Part shown: piece by piece, positions 12,122 through 21,016 of the stretch
Layout of the letters: each line of letters starts with the position of its first letter
How positions within the stretch are numbered: the first letter of the stretch is position 1
Source of the DNA: Panorpa germanica
Taxonomy: Eukaryota > Arthropoda > Insecta > Mecoptera > Panorpidae
Length of the DNA: 64,000 nt
Reading direction: 5' to 3'
NCBI GenBank assembly: GCA_963678705.1
Contig: OY783204.1
Location: 7,695,834-7,759,833 of the forward strand
Program-made: the position numbers and the translations under genes
Notes under the pieces: generated by a model
Told to the model about the DNA's origin: nothing
Databases searched by the model: none
What the model saw: the letters and a program-made list of their open reading frames with translations, nothing else

Positions 12122-13033
12122 TTATTTAATTATATGTGATTCTCTTAACTCTTCAATGATAGATATAATTTCATTATCATGACCTGTATGACCGGCCTGT
12201 TTTGAGCCTAATAATAATCTTAAACGTTCAACTAATTCATTAGCATCATTCCAATAAATATACTCATTATTTTTATTCGATACTATTTTATGTGATGGTG
12301 ATATTAATCCTTCACCTTTTGTTTTTAAATTAAGGGCCGGTTTAATTATCTGTACGTATTTCCATCCCGCATTACCACTTATTTGACCATTAGGATCATA
12401 ATTACGTCTATATGCGTTTGTATCTTTAATGATATTGATAAAATTTTCCTTATCTTCTTCCGTATAACCTTGTGGTTTTTTCAATTGTAATAGTTGATAT
12501 AGGCCTTCTGTTCCAGCATACAATTTACTATTAATGACTATATTATTATTTTCGATTGTTATTGGCGTTTTACCAATAAAGAATTTATTGTCACCACCTA
12601 TAGTAATTCCATATATTTTATCTTCAATAGGTTGATTTATTAAATATCTAAATGCGAAATCACCAATGGACTTAACACTATTGGCATCAACTAAATGTGG
12701 TTCATCATTTTTATATGACGACAACTTCTTATCATCATATTCATCATCATCATCAATATTTTCTTTTTTTTGTATTGTTGCATTTTTTTTATTTTTTTTT
12801 AATGCATTATGTTGTGATGTTATCTCTACAAGTGGTTCTGTTATAGGTTTAAATATTTTTTCCAAATCTTTTTGCTCTTCATAATCACTATATTTTAGAG
12901 CTTTATATTTTGAACGAATTATTTTACTCTTTGCAATAATATCTTTTAATATGTCATTATTATTATTAAACATATTTTCGAGTTGTTTTCTTTTTGTATA
13001 TATATATATATATGTAAGCAGATAGCTAGACAA
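12122..13033 (-). CDS. Polinton-associated DUF8207-like protein, function unknown
   Basis: This 303-residue open frame lies between the integrase and ATPase genes on the same strand. The C-terminal half has features I recognise from a protein found beside Polinton genes in many invertebrates, which I recall as DUF8207: GTEGLYQLLQLKKP, NAYRRNYDP, GWKYVQIIKP, and the tail YWNDANELVERLRLLLGS with AGHTGHDNEI. The N-terminal half is charged and probably coiled (Lys/Glu-rich, with an Asp run around residue 95). The first 20 residues are encoded by a TA-repeat stretch (YLLTYIYIYT), so methionine 21 at 12973 is a better start, with the TA run acting as a TATA-type promoter. A role as a virion or packaging protein is inferred from its position only. 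Confidence 0.8.
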   Translation of the reverse strand: MSSYLLTYIYIYTKRKQLENMFNNNNDILKDIIAKSKIIRSKYKALKYSDYEEQKDLEKIFKPITEPLVEITSQHNALKKNKKNATIQKKENIDDDDEYDDKKLSSYKNDEPHLVDANSVKSIGDFAFRYLINQPIEDKIYGITIGGDNKFFIGKTPITIENNNIVINSKLYAGTEGLYQLLQLKKPQGYTEEDKENFINIIKDTNAYRRNYDPNGQISGNAGWKYVQIIKPALNLKTKGEGLISPSHKIVSNKNNEYIYWNDANELVERLRLLLGSKQAGHTGHDNEIISIIEELRESHIIK

Positions 13034-13086
13034 AAGTTATCATTCAACTAAACGATTTACTACTAAATATTCTATTATATATATAA

Positions 13087-13704
13087 TTACAGTTTCAAGA
13101 AATTATCAAATCCATTTCTATATCGTCCGTTAGCGATATCGCTATCCTTATCAATGACCACATATCCATATTTATTTTTCAAACATTCTGAACAGAACTC
13201 TTTAAAGGTTAAAAATGACATATCTGTATTTACATGATCATTATAAATATGCTTAAGATTCATTTCGTCCATTTTAAATAATATTATAAAATTTGCATTA
13301 TCTCTGATTAAATGTTTTGGTATATGGGCATAGGTTTGACAAAGATAAAAGGAATCAACTAGGAAATGACGTCCCATTGAGAAATAATTACGCATACAAT
13401 CTTGTTTATCAGTAATTACATCATCAAAGATAAATACAGAATTTGGTTTTGCATCATTGGGCTTAATAATATCAATGTTACTGTCATACCAAAAATAGCC
13501 TATTTCTTTCACATTTGATAACACTTTTTTTAAAAAAATATATTTTGGTTGATATAATGATTTGGAATAGAGATATATATTTCTAAATTTTAAACCATTT
13601 TTTTCAAATAAAAGAGCCAACATGATATTAGTTTTTCCAGAATTCGATGGCCCACATATAATACATCTTATACTATTTGGTAGTAAATCACCATGTTTTT
13701 TCAC
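13087..13704 (-). CDS. Polinton genome-packaging ATPase (FtsK/HerA type)
   Basis: This 205-residue protein has a Walker A motif GPSNSGKT at residues 18-25, a Walker B motif SVFIFDD at 89-95, and the QTYAHIPKHLIRDNANF stretch near 123-139 that is typical of Polinton and adenovirus-like A32/FtsK packaging ATPases. Such ATPases pump the DNA genome into preformed capsids. Its length fits the family and it looks whole. It shares a strand with the DUF8207-like and integrase genes and is divergent from the capsid-module genes that start at 13837. Confidence 0.92.
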   Translation of the reverse strand: MKKHGDLLPNSIRCIICGPSNSGKTNIMLALLFEKNGLKFRNIYLYSKSLYQPKYIFLKKVLSNVKEIGYFWYDSNIDIIKPNDAKPNSVFIFDDVITDKQDCMRNYFSMGRHFLVDSFYLCQTYAHIPKHLIRDNANFIILFKMDEMNLKHIYNDHVNTDMSFLTFKEFCSECLKNKYGYVVIDKDSDIANGRYRNGFDNFLKL

Positions 13705-13836
13705 TTTTTTTTTTTATCATTTTCATCTAAATTATCTAGATTTGCAATATGTAAATGTTTTTTTTGCTTTATAAATTTCATTGTATATATATGCACGTGT
13801 TACTTATATATTACATCATTTAATGCTTAGACACCA
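13705..13836. promoter_or_regulatory. Divergent intergenic region with TATA-like runs
   Basis: These 132 bases lie between the ATPase gene (minus strand) and the PLA2-domain virion gene (plus strand). They contain TATATATATG near 13787 and TTATATATTA near 13805, which could serve as TATA boxes for the two divergent transcription units. This rests on position and composition only. Confidence 0.4.
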
Positions 13837-14650
13837 ATGATCATATACCATGGTGAGGGCTTATTAAATAGGGCCATAAATTCATTGCCTATAGAATTAC
13901 ATATGCCCGGTTATAATTTTTGTGGTCCAGGAACAAAGTTAAGAAAACGTCTGTTACGTGGTGACAATGGAATTAATGATTTAGATAATGCATGTAAAGA
14001 GCATGATATTTCTTATTCTAAATCGAAAAGTGATTTAAAGTTAAGACATCACGCGGACAAGATATTGCAGGAAAAAGCTTGGTCAAGAGTTGTATCCAAA
14101 GACGCCTCTATTAAGGAAGAAGCGGCTGCTTGGGCAGTAACTAATGCAATGAAAGTCAAACAGAAATTAGGTATGGGCATTAAGAGAAAAAACAAGAAAA
14201 AAATTAACATGAAATTGGAAACAAATCATAATACGTTTAGGAAGGCTATAAGAAGCGCTAGTGCGGCAATAAAAAAATCGAAAATAAAAAATACAAGTAC
14301 TGCAATAAAAGTTGCATTAAAAGCTGCAAAAAAATCATTAAAGGAAAAAAACCGAATATTAAGTCACGAATTATACCAATTCCTAAAACAGGTGGAATTC
14401 TTCCCTTTCTAATACCATTATTCGCGGGATTATCAGCCGCGGGGGCCCTAGCGGGTGGTGCTGCTGGCATAACAAAGGCTGTTACAAGCGCTAATGCGGC
14501 AAAGAAAAAATTACATTAATCAGAGAGACATAATAAGATGATGGAGGCCATCGCATTGGGTAAAAAGGATGGTAAAGGTCTTTACTTAAAACCTTATAGA
14601 AAAGGTTTGGGCCTTTACTTATCACCACCACCGACAACAAAAAACTATTA
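13837..14650 (+). pseudogene. Polinton virion protein with phospholipase A2-like domain (fossil, about two breaks)
   Basis: The N-terminal part has a parvovirus-VP1-type phospholipase A2 motif: a calcium-loop-like segment (PGYNFCGPGTKLRKR) and the His-Asp active-site helix (NACKEHDISY). A basic Lys-rich middle follows. Further on there is a Gly/Ala-rich hydrophobic stretch (FAGLSAAGALAGGAAG near 14430) and a repeated-motif tail (KGLYLKPYRKGLGLYL near 14578). Capsid-borne PLA2 domains of parvoviruses help the particle breach endosomes, and a similar role is inferred here. The region opens the plus-strand capsid module. It is broken about twice. Confidence 0.8.
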
Positions 14651-15034
14651 AAAATATCAGTTAAAGATTTACCTAAGAGGGCTTTAACTGATATTGATTT
14701 AAATAAATATGCAAAAAAAATCCCCTATTTTAGAGGTATTTTCATGCGTAATTCATTACCAAAGCATCCATATGAAAATGAATGTGCCATAATAAATTTA
14801 GATAATAAAACGGGTCCTGGAACGCATTGGGTTGCATACAGAAAATTTAAATCGAATATTGAATATTTCGATAGTTTTGGTAACCTGGGGCCACCTAAGG
14901 AATTGCTCGAATATTTTCTACAAAGAAATTTAAATAAAAACAAAATAATTTATAATTATAAAAAATTTCAAAATTATAATACATATAATTGTGGACATTT
15001 ATGCCTAAAGTTTTTAATAAATACTATGAAATAA
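14650..15034 (+). CDS. Polinton adenain-like cysteine protease (start unclear)
   Basis: The frame encodes a C48/C5-type cysteine protease like adenovirus adenain. The conserved elements are a histidine in GTHWVAY (14820-14840), the acidic position in EYFDSFGNLGP, the glutamine of FQNYNTY, and the catalytic cysteine in YNCGHLCLKFL near the end. In Polintons this enzyme matures capsid proteins. Homology begins upstream of the first methionine in frame (14744), so the true start is not clear. It sits between the PLA2-domain virion gene and the penton gene on the same strand, the usual place. Confidence 0.87.
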
Positions 15035-15058
15035 GATTCTTTTTATTCATTATCAATT

Positions 15059-15763
15059 ATGTCCTCGACCTTCACACTTAGTGGTAATACATCCATATTA
15101 AGCACAAATTATTTTCCACCCATTGAATTGGATAGGAAATTTGAATATGTACTCGGATTAGTTGATTTACAAACATATAATTCAATACCGAATGTTCATG
15201 AGAAAAATAATCGATTTTATTACAATGATGAAGTTCTAATAATACCTGAAGGCTCCTATGAAATTGATGACATATATAAGTATATAAATAACACAATAAG
15301 TAAGAACAAGTCACTTAAATATTTTCTTACTATAAATGCCAATAATAATACGCTTAAATGTGAAATAATAAGTTCGTTGGTGATAAATTTTGAAAAGGAA
15401 AATAATATTGGTTCACTATTGGGTTTCAAAAAGAAAATATTGCAACCATATACAAATCATATATCCGATTTGCCTATAGATATTTTGGGTGTAAGTTCAA
15501 TACAAATTGATTGTAATATTATAAGAAATTCTTATAGAAATAACCAACTGATACATATAATACATCAATTCTTTCCTGTTGTGCCGCCTGGTTATAAAAT
15601 AGTGGAAATACCCTCCAATGTAATATATTTACCCGTAAATGTTCATACAATCAATAACATAACATTGAAACTTATTGATCAAAACGATAAGTTAATTAAT
15701 TTTAGAGGTGAAAATATTACAATAAGACTGGAATTAAAGAAAATATCAAAAAATGGGTATTGA
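15059..15763 (+). CDS. Polinton penton / minor capsid protein (single jelly roll)
   Basis: This 234-residue protein, beginning MSSTFTLSGNTSIL, resembles the Polinton minor capsid (penton) protein. It is beta-rich, has the segment VLGLVDLQTYNSIPNV early on, the FEKENNIGSLLGF stretch in the middle, and NITLKLIDQNDKLINFRGENITI near the C-terminus. The ending NITLRLVDQ-x-G-x-LIDFRGE-xI-xIRL is characteristic of the family as I know it. Penton proteins occupy the five-fold vertices. The frame is open from end to end and its last 11 bases overlap the next small gene. Confidence 0.87.
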   Translation: MSSTFTLSGNTSILSTNYFPPIELDRKFEYVLGLVDLQTYNSIPNVHEKNNRFYYNDEVLIIPEGSYEIDDIYKYINNTISKNKSLKYFLTINANNNTLKCEIISSLVINFEKENNIGSLLGFKKKILQPYTNHISDLPIDILGVSSIQIDCNIIRNSYRNNQLIHIIHQFFPVVPPGYKIVEIPSNVIYLPVNVHTINNITLKLIDQNDKLINFRGENITIRLELKKISKNGY

Positions 15764-15932
15764 TTTCAATATAAATACTGCAACAAACATAAACAGAATT
15801 AGTACGCTGCCTGTGGAGGATCAAGCCACATGTAAAAAAAAAAGAAGAATAATTAAAAAAAATAATAATAAACTTTCAGTTATTAATAAGCAATTTTTAA
15901 TTGCACAAGGATTTAAATTGAAGAAAAAATAG
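15753..15932 (+). CDS. Small basic protein, 59 residues, between penton and capsid genes
   Basis: An ATG at 15753 opens a 59-residue frame that overlaps the end of the penton gene by 11 bases in another frame and stops 9 bases before the major capsid gene. The protein is strongly basic: it has a KKKRRIIKKNNNK stretch around residues 28-40 and ends LKKK. This tight packing inside the capsid module supports a real gene. Basicity suggests a DNA-condensing core or nuclear-targeted protein, like adenovirus core peptides, but that is inference. I do not recognise the family. Confidence 0.6.
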   Translation: MGIDFNINTATNINRISTLPVEDQATCKKKRRIIKKNNNKLSVINKQFLIAQGFKLKKK

Positions 15933-15941
15933 AAAAAAATC

Positions 15942-17036
15942 ATGAGTAATATTCTAAATATTAATCAAAAAGCCACATTTGATAATACAATTAAACGTGT
16001 GGAATGGCATAATTATATCCCATATGCGGCCACAAGCTATGATAACAATGATGAGATAAGAATTCCAATTCATTTTCAAGATATTTATGAAATAAGATAT
16101 GAATTGTTTGGAATTGAAGTTGATAAAGTTAAAAATGTAGGCATTACAACCACAATGAAGGGCTATGCTTCTTTAAATAGCACTGATAGAATTGGATATG
16201 CAATCGCTGGATGGGATAATAGTGCTTCAATTATAGATAAAAAAGGTTATTTCAGTGCATCTATACCATTGAAATTGCTCTTAGGCTTTGCAGAGGATTA
16301 TAAATTTATGATAGTAAATGCTAAACAAGAACTAGTATTGATAAGATCTAGAAGTGATGCTAATGTTTACATATCTGAAACAGAATACAAAATTAATATA
16401 GCTAAAATTCAATGGCGTATAAAACATATACTTCCAAGTGATGAGGAAAGATTAGTATTATTAAATAAATTAAATAAAATGGATCCGATTGAAATATCGT
16501 TTAGAAGCTGGGACCTTTATGAATATCCTATGCTGCCAAATACTGATAAGCAATTGTGGACAATTAAAACAACAACCCAATTGGAGAAACCACGTTATAT
16601 TATTTTAGCATTTCAAACAAAAAGACATAATTTGCATAATGCAAATACAAGTGCATTTGATCATTGTAATATAAGAAATGTAAAATTACATTTGAATTCA
16701 GAATATTATCCATATGAAAGTTTAAATATTAATTTTAGCAAAAATCAATACAATATTTTATATGAAATGTATCTACAATTTTCAACTTCATGTTATCATA
16801 ATAATAAATATAATCCATTTTTAACGTGGTCAGACTTTAAAAGTACGGCACCATTAATAGTAATTGATTGTTCTAAACAAGATGATGCATTAAAACATGG
16901 AACTGTTGATATCAAATTAGAATTTGAATCTTTGGAAAACTTTCCACCAGATACTACTGCATTATGTCTTTGTCTTCACGATAAAGTATTAGAATATATT
17001 CCCTTGTCTGGAATAGTTAGACCCACTTATAAATAG
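15942..17036 (+). CDS. Polinton major capsid protein (double jelly roll)
   Basis: This 364-residue frame appears complete. It shows the signature stretches of arthropod Polinton major capsid proteins: RSWDLYEYPMLP near residue 187, LEKPRYIILAFQTKR near 216, FDHCNIRNVKLHLNSEYYPY near 240, and TAPLIVIDCSKQ near 303, followed by the VDIKLEFE segment. Family members form the hexon-like pseudo-hexameric capsomers of an icosahedral shell. It follows the penton and small basic genes on the same strand and precedes the metalloproteinase cargo. The frame looks whole. Confidence 0.9.
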   Translation: MSNILNINQKATFDNTIKRVEWHNYIPYAATSYDNNDEIRIPIHFQDIYEIRYELFGIEVDKVKNVGITTTMKGYASLNSTDRIGYAIAGWDNSASIIDKKGYFSASIPLKLLLGFAEDYKFMIVNAKQELVLIRSRSDANVYISETEYKINIAKIQWRIKHILPSDEERLVLLNKLNKMDPIEISFRSWDLYEYPMLPNTDKQLWTIKTTTQLEKPRYIILAFQTKRHNLHNANTSAFDHCNIRNVKLHLNSEYYPYESLNINFSKNQYNILYEMYLQFSTSCYHNNKYNPFLTWSDFKSTAPLIVIDCSKQDDALKHGTVDIKLEFESLENFPPDTTALCLCLHDKVLEYIPLSGIVRPTYK

Positions 17037-17084
17037 CATTGATTGTTTTTTAATATAGATTAGTATAACTTTGTTATTGCAAGA

Positions 17085-18650
17085 ATGATGTTCTCCCGTT
17101 ATATTATTATTATTTTATTTTTAAATGTATTCTTATATAGTCAGGAGTTAGATATTAAGCAATATTTATATGAATATGGCTATTTAGAATTTAATAATGA
17201 GAGTGAATTGCAATTAATTGGACCGGATAATATTAAATATTTGCAGGCATTAGCTTTATTTCAAGAAAATTTTAACATAAATAAAGATGATAATGCATTG
17301 AATGAAACTATAGCACTAATGAAGGCTCCAAGGTGTGGTGTATCAGATAGTGCAATGTTAAATCATGCTAATAAACTAAAATGGGATAATCATAATATCA
17401 CATGGCATTTCCATCGAGCACCACCGAAACTATTACAACTCGCTCAATTAGCCTTTGATGTATGGTCTGAACATGCAAATATTAAATTTATACATAATTT
17501 TACTAATGCCAATATTCTATTAAGTTTTGGCACTAGGCGACATAATAATTTTCAACATTACAAACAGAGAAGTAAATGTAGTGCAATTTTCGATGGTCCT
17601 GGAGGCATTATAGCGCATGCTGATTTCCCTGAAAAAAATAACCTGTACAAAGAAATACATATAGATAATGATGAAACATGGAATATAGAAATAAAGCCAA
17701 ATGAAGAGAAATTAAATTTATTACATGTATTGATTCATGAAATTGGTCATTCTATTGGTTTTCATCATACTCAAAATACCAATTCAATTATGTATCCAAT
17801 TTATTCATATAGAAATGTTAGTTCAGAATTAGTATTAGATGAGGAAGATATAAACTCATTAGTTCACTATATGGTAAAAAAAAAATTAATCGGGTATCAA
17901 ATAATAGACCGCAAGAAACGACCACAGAAGAAGTGAGTACAGAATCTATTGCGGTTACAACAATATCAACCACAACACACTCTAAAGATAAACCAAATAT
18001 ATATCCAGATTTATGCAAAGTGAATAACTTAAATACATTTTTAATCATTAATGATATGCTCTATGTATTTTATAAAAGATATGTTTGGATCAAAGAACTT
18101 AATAATGAAAAATATAGTTCCGAACCTTTTCTGATCACCGATTGGCTAAAATTTTTACCTGAAAACTTTACAGAGATAACGGCCATTTATAGACGGCCCA
18201 ATGGAAATATTGTAATAATTATAGAAGCAGAAACATATAATATAAAATTTCCATCTTTACAATTACATAACATTGTAAAACCATATTCAAATAATATAAA
18301 AAATATACAGGGTATTGTTCACACAAATACCGGAAACACTTATCTGTTTTACGATAACACATACTATTTAACAATATCTGAATGTGAATATAGAACAATT
18401 GAATACGGTAGAATTGATAAAAAATTTATAGGTATACCCTCTAATATTGATGGTGTATTCAAATATACAAATGGTAGAATATATATTTTTTTTAAAATAA
18501 TAATATCTATTATGAATATAATGAGTTTACAAATGCTATTGAAAAAGCCGGTGTCCTTCAATCTTTAATATAAATTGTCCAAACATATCAATTTTGCAAC
18601 AATTACAAAATTTATTATCAAAATTAGCCGACTATAATTTTATTAATTAG
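17085..18650 (+). pseudogene. Matrix metalloproteinase (matrixin) with hemopexin-like part, Polinton cargo (fossil, about two breaks)
   Basis: A secreted-type zinc protease lies directly after the capsid gene. The first part has a hydrophobic signal peptide (about residues 1-19), a propeptide with a peptidoglycan-binding-like fold (22-80), the cysteine switch PRCGVSD (82-88) and a matrixin catalytic domain. Its GPGGIIAHADFP strand lies at 171-182, the zinc site HEIGHSIGFHH at 218-228, and the Met-turn SIMYP at 234-238. The downstream part has beta-propeller repeats of hemopexin type (AIYRRPNGNIVII, IVHTNTGNTYLFYDN, GVFKYTNGRIYIFF). MMPs cut extracellular matrix and basement membrane; the hemopexin domain helps substrate choice. 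I see no intron-like interruption, unlike typical animal MMP genes. Insect large DNA viruses are known to carry matrixins. The region is broken about twice. Confidence 0.88.
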
Positions 18651-18678
18651 GAGAAATAAAACAAAATTGTATTTTATT

Positions 18679-18717
<39 letters not shown>

Positions 18718-18750
18718 TAAAAAAAAAGATAATACATGAAATTATTGTGT
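18651..18750. repeat. TA microsatellite between convergent cargo genes
   Basis: A TA run of about 34 bases (18680-18713) separates the end of the metalloproteinase region on the plus strand from the end of the unknown gene on the minus strand. Confidence 0.8.
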
Positions 18751-19368
18751 TTAATTTACATCATAAAATAATATAGCATATAAATCTTGTTGTACAAAAT
18801 TTGAATAATAAAAAAGCATTTCCATATAAGCTAAATTTAGCAGTGTATTTGCTTTATCATTACTTTCATCATCTTCATTTATAGATTTATTTATAAAATC
18901 AAATGATTTTTCATTTGATAATACTGCTAGTCTCATTATTTTTAAATAATATTCATCAAAATTTAAACTACTTAAATGATTTATATGTCTGTTTAACATA
19001 GTGTTTATTTTTAAAATACATATAAAAATTTTCTTATTAAAACAAAATTCATTATTCATCCATGATATCATTAAATTTCTTTTATCTTTAATTAGACACG
19101 AATGAAATTCATATACAAATAATTGATTATTTTCATATATATCCTTATGTTCTTTATCAAAATAATTATGAAGTGTACTCCTATTTGATATAAAGAAATT
19201 TGTCCAATCATTTATATCAAATATTATGCCACATTTTTTACCTATCAATCTTACAACAACAATAAGATTGCATGGATTAAGCCCAACACATAAAAATTTT
19301 GTTTTATTTATAGCATATCTGTATTCCAATATTAATCTATGTTTAGATTTTAACATCATTTTTTCCAT
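18751..19368 (-). CDS. Unknown protein, 205 residues, Polinton cargo
   Basis: The frame is open from a methionine at 19368. I do not recognise it. The N-terminal third looks beta-rich (YRYAINKTKFLCVGLNP, NLIVVVRLIGKKCGIIFDINDWTNFF), the middle is mixed, and the C-terminal third is helical, with an acidic patch (NEDDESND near 165) before LLNLAYMEMLFYYSNFVQQDLYAIL. There is no signal peptide or clear membrane segment. It follows the 79-residue frame on the same strand by 23 bases, so the two may be one unit. Its position between an MMP and an IAP suggests an accessory gene that acts on the host, but this is inference only. Confidence 0.6.
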   Translation of the reverse strand: MEKMMLKSKHRLILEYRYAINKTKFLCVGLNPCNLIVVVRLIGKKCGIIFDINDWTNFFISNRSTLHNYFDKEHKDIYENNQLFVYEFHSCLIKDKRNLMISWMNNEFCFNKKIFICILKINTMLNRHINHLSSLNFDEYYLKIMRLAVLSNEKSFDFINKSINEDDESNDKANTLLNLAYMEMLFYYSNFVQQDLYAILFYDVN

Positions 19369-19391
19369 TTTCTATACAATAATTTATGAGA

Positions 19392-19631
19392 TTATAAATT
19401 AATTTTTTTTTCTTTCATCTGACATGTGAAGCAGCAGCAATTATCACTTTCAAAGCATTGCATCATCCATTGCAAAGATTTTCGGAGTCTAACTTTTTTT
19501 ATTGTTATATTATTATTATTATTATTTTTGGAAATAAATGGCATCCCATATGTTGTAGTAACACTAATTAGTATTGGTCTTATGCGCTTCTTTTTATTGA
19601 ATATTTCATCATCATTATCATCAGACGACAT
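19392..19631 (-). CDS. Small unknown protein, 79 residues, Asp-rich start and Cys cluster
   Basis: This short frame begins MSSDDNDDEIFNKKKR, holds an Asn run around residue 37, then a basic patch (KKVRLRKSLQW) and a cysteine cluster (CFESDNCCCFTC) near the C-terminus. The acidic and basic ends and the cysteine group could mark a small regulatory or metal-binding protein. It lies just upstream of the 205-residue gene on the same strand and is divergent from the IAP. Part of its length comes from a triplet repeat, so the call is tentative. Confidence 0.4.
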   Translation of the reverse strand: MSSDDNDDEIFNKKKRIRPILISVTTTYGMPFISKNNNNNNITIKKVRLRKSLQWMMQCFESDNCCCFTCQMKEKKINL

Positions 19632-19703
19632 CTTAATGAATCAAAGTTGTAGCTATTGCTATTCTTCTTGCCTAGAAACTATAAAATAATGAATATGCTA
19701 ATT

Positions 19704-19766
19704 GGTTGGGGGGTGGAGCTTATCGTATAAGGGGTGGGGGAGAAATAGAATATTTTAATATAAATA
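19704..19766 (+). promoter_or_regulatory. G-rich tract and TATA box before the IAP gene
   Basis: A G-rich stretch (19704-19742, runs of 5-6 G) is followed by TATAAATA at 19759-19766. The ATG of the IAP region is at 19805, so the untranslated leader would be very short. The same order of G-rich tract then TATA occurs before the 99-residue gene at 21196. Confidence 0.55.
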
Positions 19767-19804
19767 GTAAGCATTTCTTTTAGAAAAATTAAATAATCGT
19801 TAAA

Positions 19805-20665
19805 ATGTCAACTAATAATAATAACATGTTCAGTGAAGGTGATAGACTTTATACATTTAATACTTGGCCATATGGACCCATTGATAAACATAAATTAGCT
19901 TACGAAGGTTTTTTTTATCTACAAATTAATAAATGTGTAAGATGTGCATTTTGTAATTTGGAATTAAAACATGTTGATGACGAACAAAATTATAGCATAT
20001 TACATCAACGATGGGCACCAAATTGTCCATTATTAAGAGGGAAAAAAAATATTGGAAATAAACCAATTATTAAGCTTGAAAACCAATTAAATACTGTGGT
20101 ATATACAAATGGTCCAGAACATTTGGAATATGGAACCGTGGAAGAACGTATAAAATCATTTGATAAATGTAAACAACAATTTTCACAAAGCATTTAAGAT
20201 TTGGCTGAGGCAGGATTCTTTTATGCTGGAGAAAAAGACACTACAATTTGCTTTTATTGTAATGGGGGATTAAAACTTTGGAAAGAAACCGATGTTCCAT
20301 GGGAAGAGCATGCATTACATTTTTATAATTGTGCATATGTTATATTGTTAAAAGGTATATCATTTATAAAATACATACCATCAGTGAAAAATAGAATACT
20401 TACACCTGAAGAAATTATTCGTATTAAGAAAAGTGTGCTTCCATCTCATCCTCGACCTGTATTTCAATCATATAACACCAATATAAATGAAAAATGTCAT
20501 TTAAGAGATTTTAAATTGTGTAATATTTGTTATTTTCAACAAAAAGAAATTGCCTTTATTGCATGTGGACACATTATTGCATGCATTAAATGTTCCGTAT
20601 CCTTAAAAAAATGCCCAAAGTGTTATATGCCATACAATGGCTTAATGAAAATTTCCATTGTTTAA
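19805..20665 (+). pseudogene. iap: Inhibitor-of-apoptosis protein with two BIR domains and a RING, Polinton cargo (fossil, about one break)
   Basis: IAPs bind caspases or their activators and mark them with ubiquitin, which blocks cell death. The first BIR-type zinc fold has CAFC and LHQRWAPNCPLL. A second, closer to the canonical form, has FFYAGEKDTTICFYCNGGLKLW and PWEEHALHFYNCAY. The C-terminal C3HC4 RING starts CNICYFQQKEIAFIACGHI and ends CPKCYMPY. This BIR-BIR-RING layout and the total size of under 300 residues match baculovirus IAPs of the Op-IAP/Cp-IAP type and insect IAPs. It is free of introns. It is the plus-strand gene after the MMP, with its own TATA box. The region is broken about once. 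Capture from an insect host or exchange with an insect virus are both possible. Confidence 0.92.
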
Positions 20666-21005
20666 CAAAAAAAAACCAAAAAAAACAACTTTAAACCACA
20701 CTGTGTGGGAATGTGTTGATAACATGAAAATTTCCATTGTTTAACAAAAAAAAACCAAAAAAAACAACTTTAAACCACACGCCCACACACACACACACAA
20801 AGGAATGTGTTGATAATATACAGTTTTCAAACTAAAAATAGTTTTTATTTAATTTTTAATTGGCATAAACCGCAAAAAAATATATGTTTCCGTGGAAATT
20901 TCCATTTTTTAACAAAAAAAAAACAACTTTAAACCACACGCCCACACACAAAAAAATAGTTTTTAATTGGCATAAACCACAAAAATAATCTATGTTTCCG
21001 GTATA
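20640..21005. repeat. Imperfect tandem repeats after the IAP stop
   Basis: A unit of about 78 bases that includes the last codons of the IAP gene is repeated almost exactly (20646-20700 and 20724-20780). A shortened third copy lies near 20895. A second motif (GGCATAAACC then ATGTTTCCG) also occurs twice (about 20862 and 20969). The copies are separated by CACACA runs, which suggests slippage or unequal exchange. Confidence 0.8.
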
Positions 21006-21016
21006 TAATTGTCACA

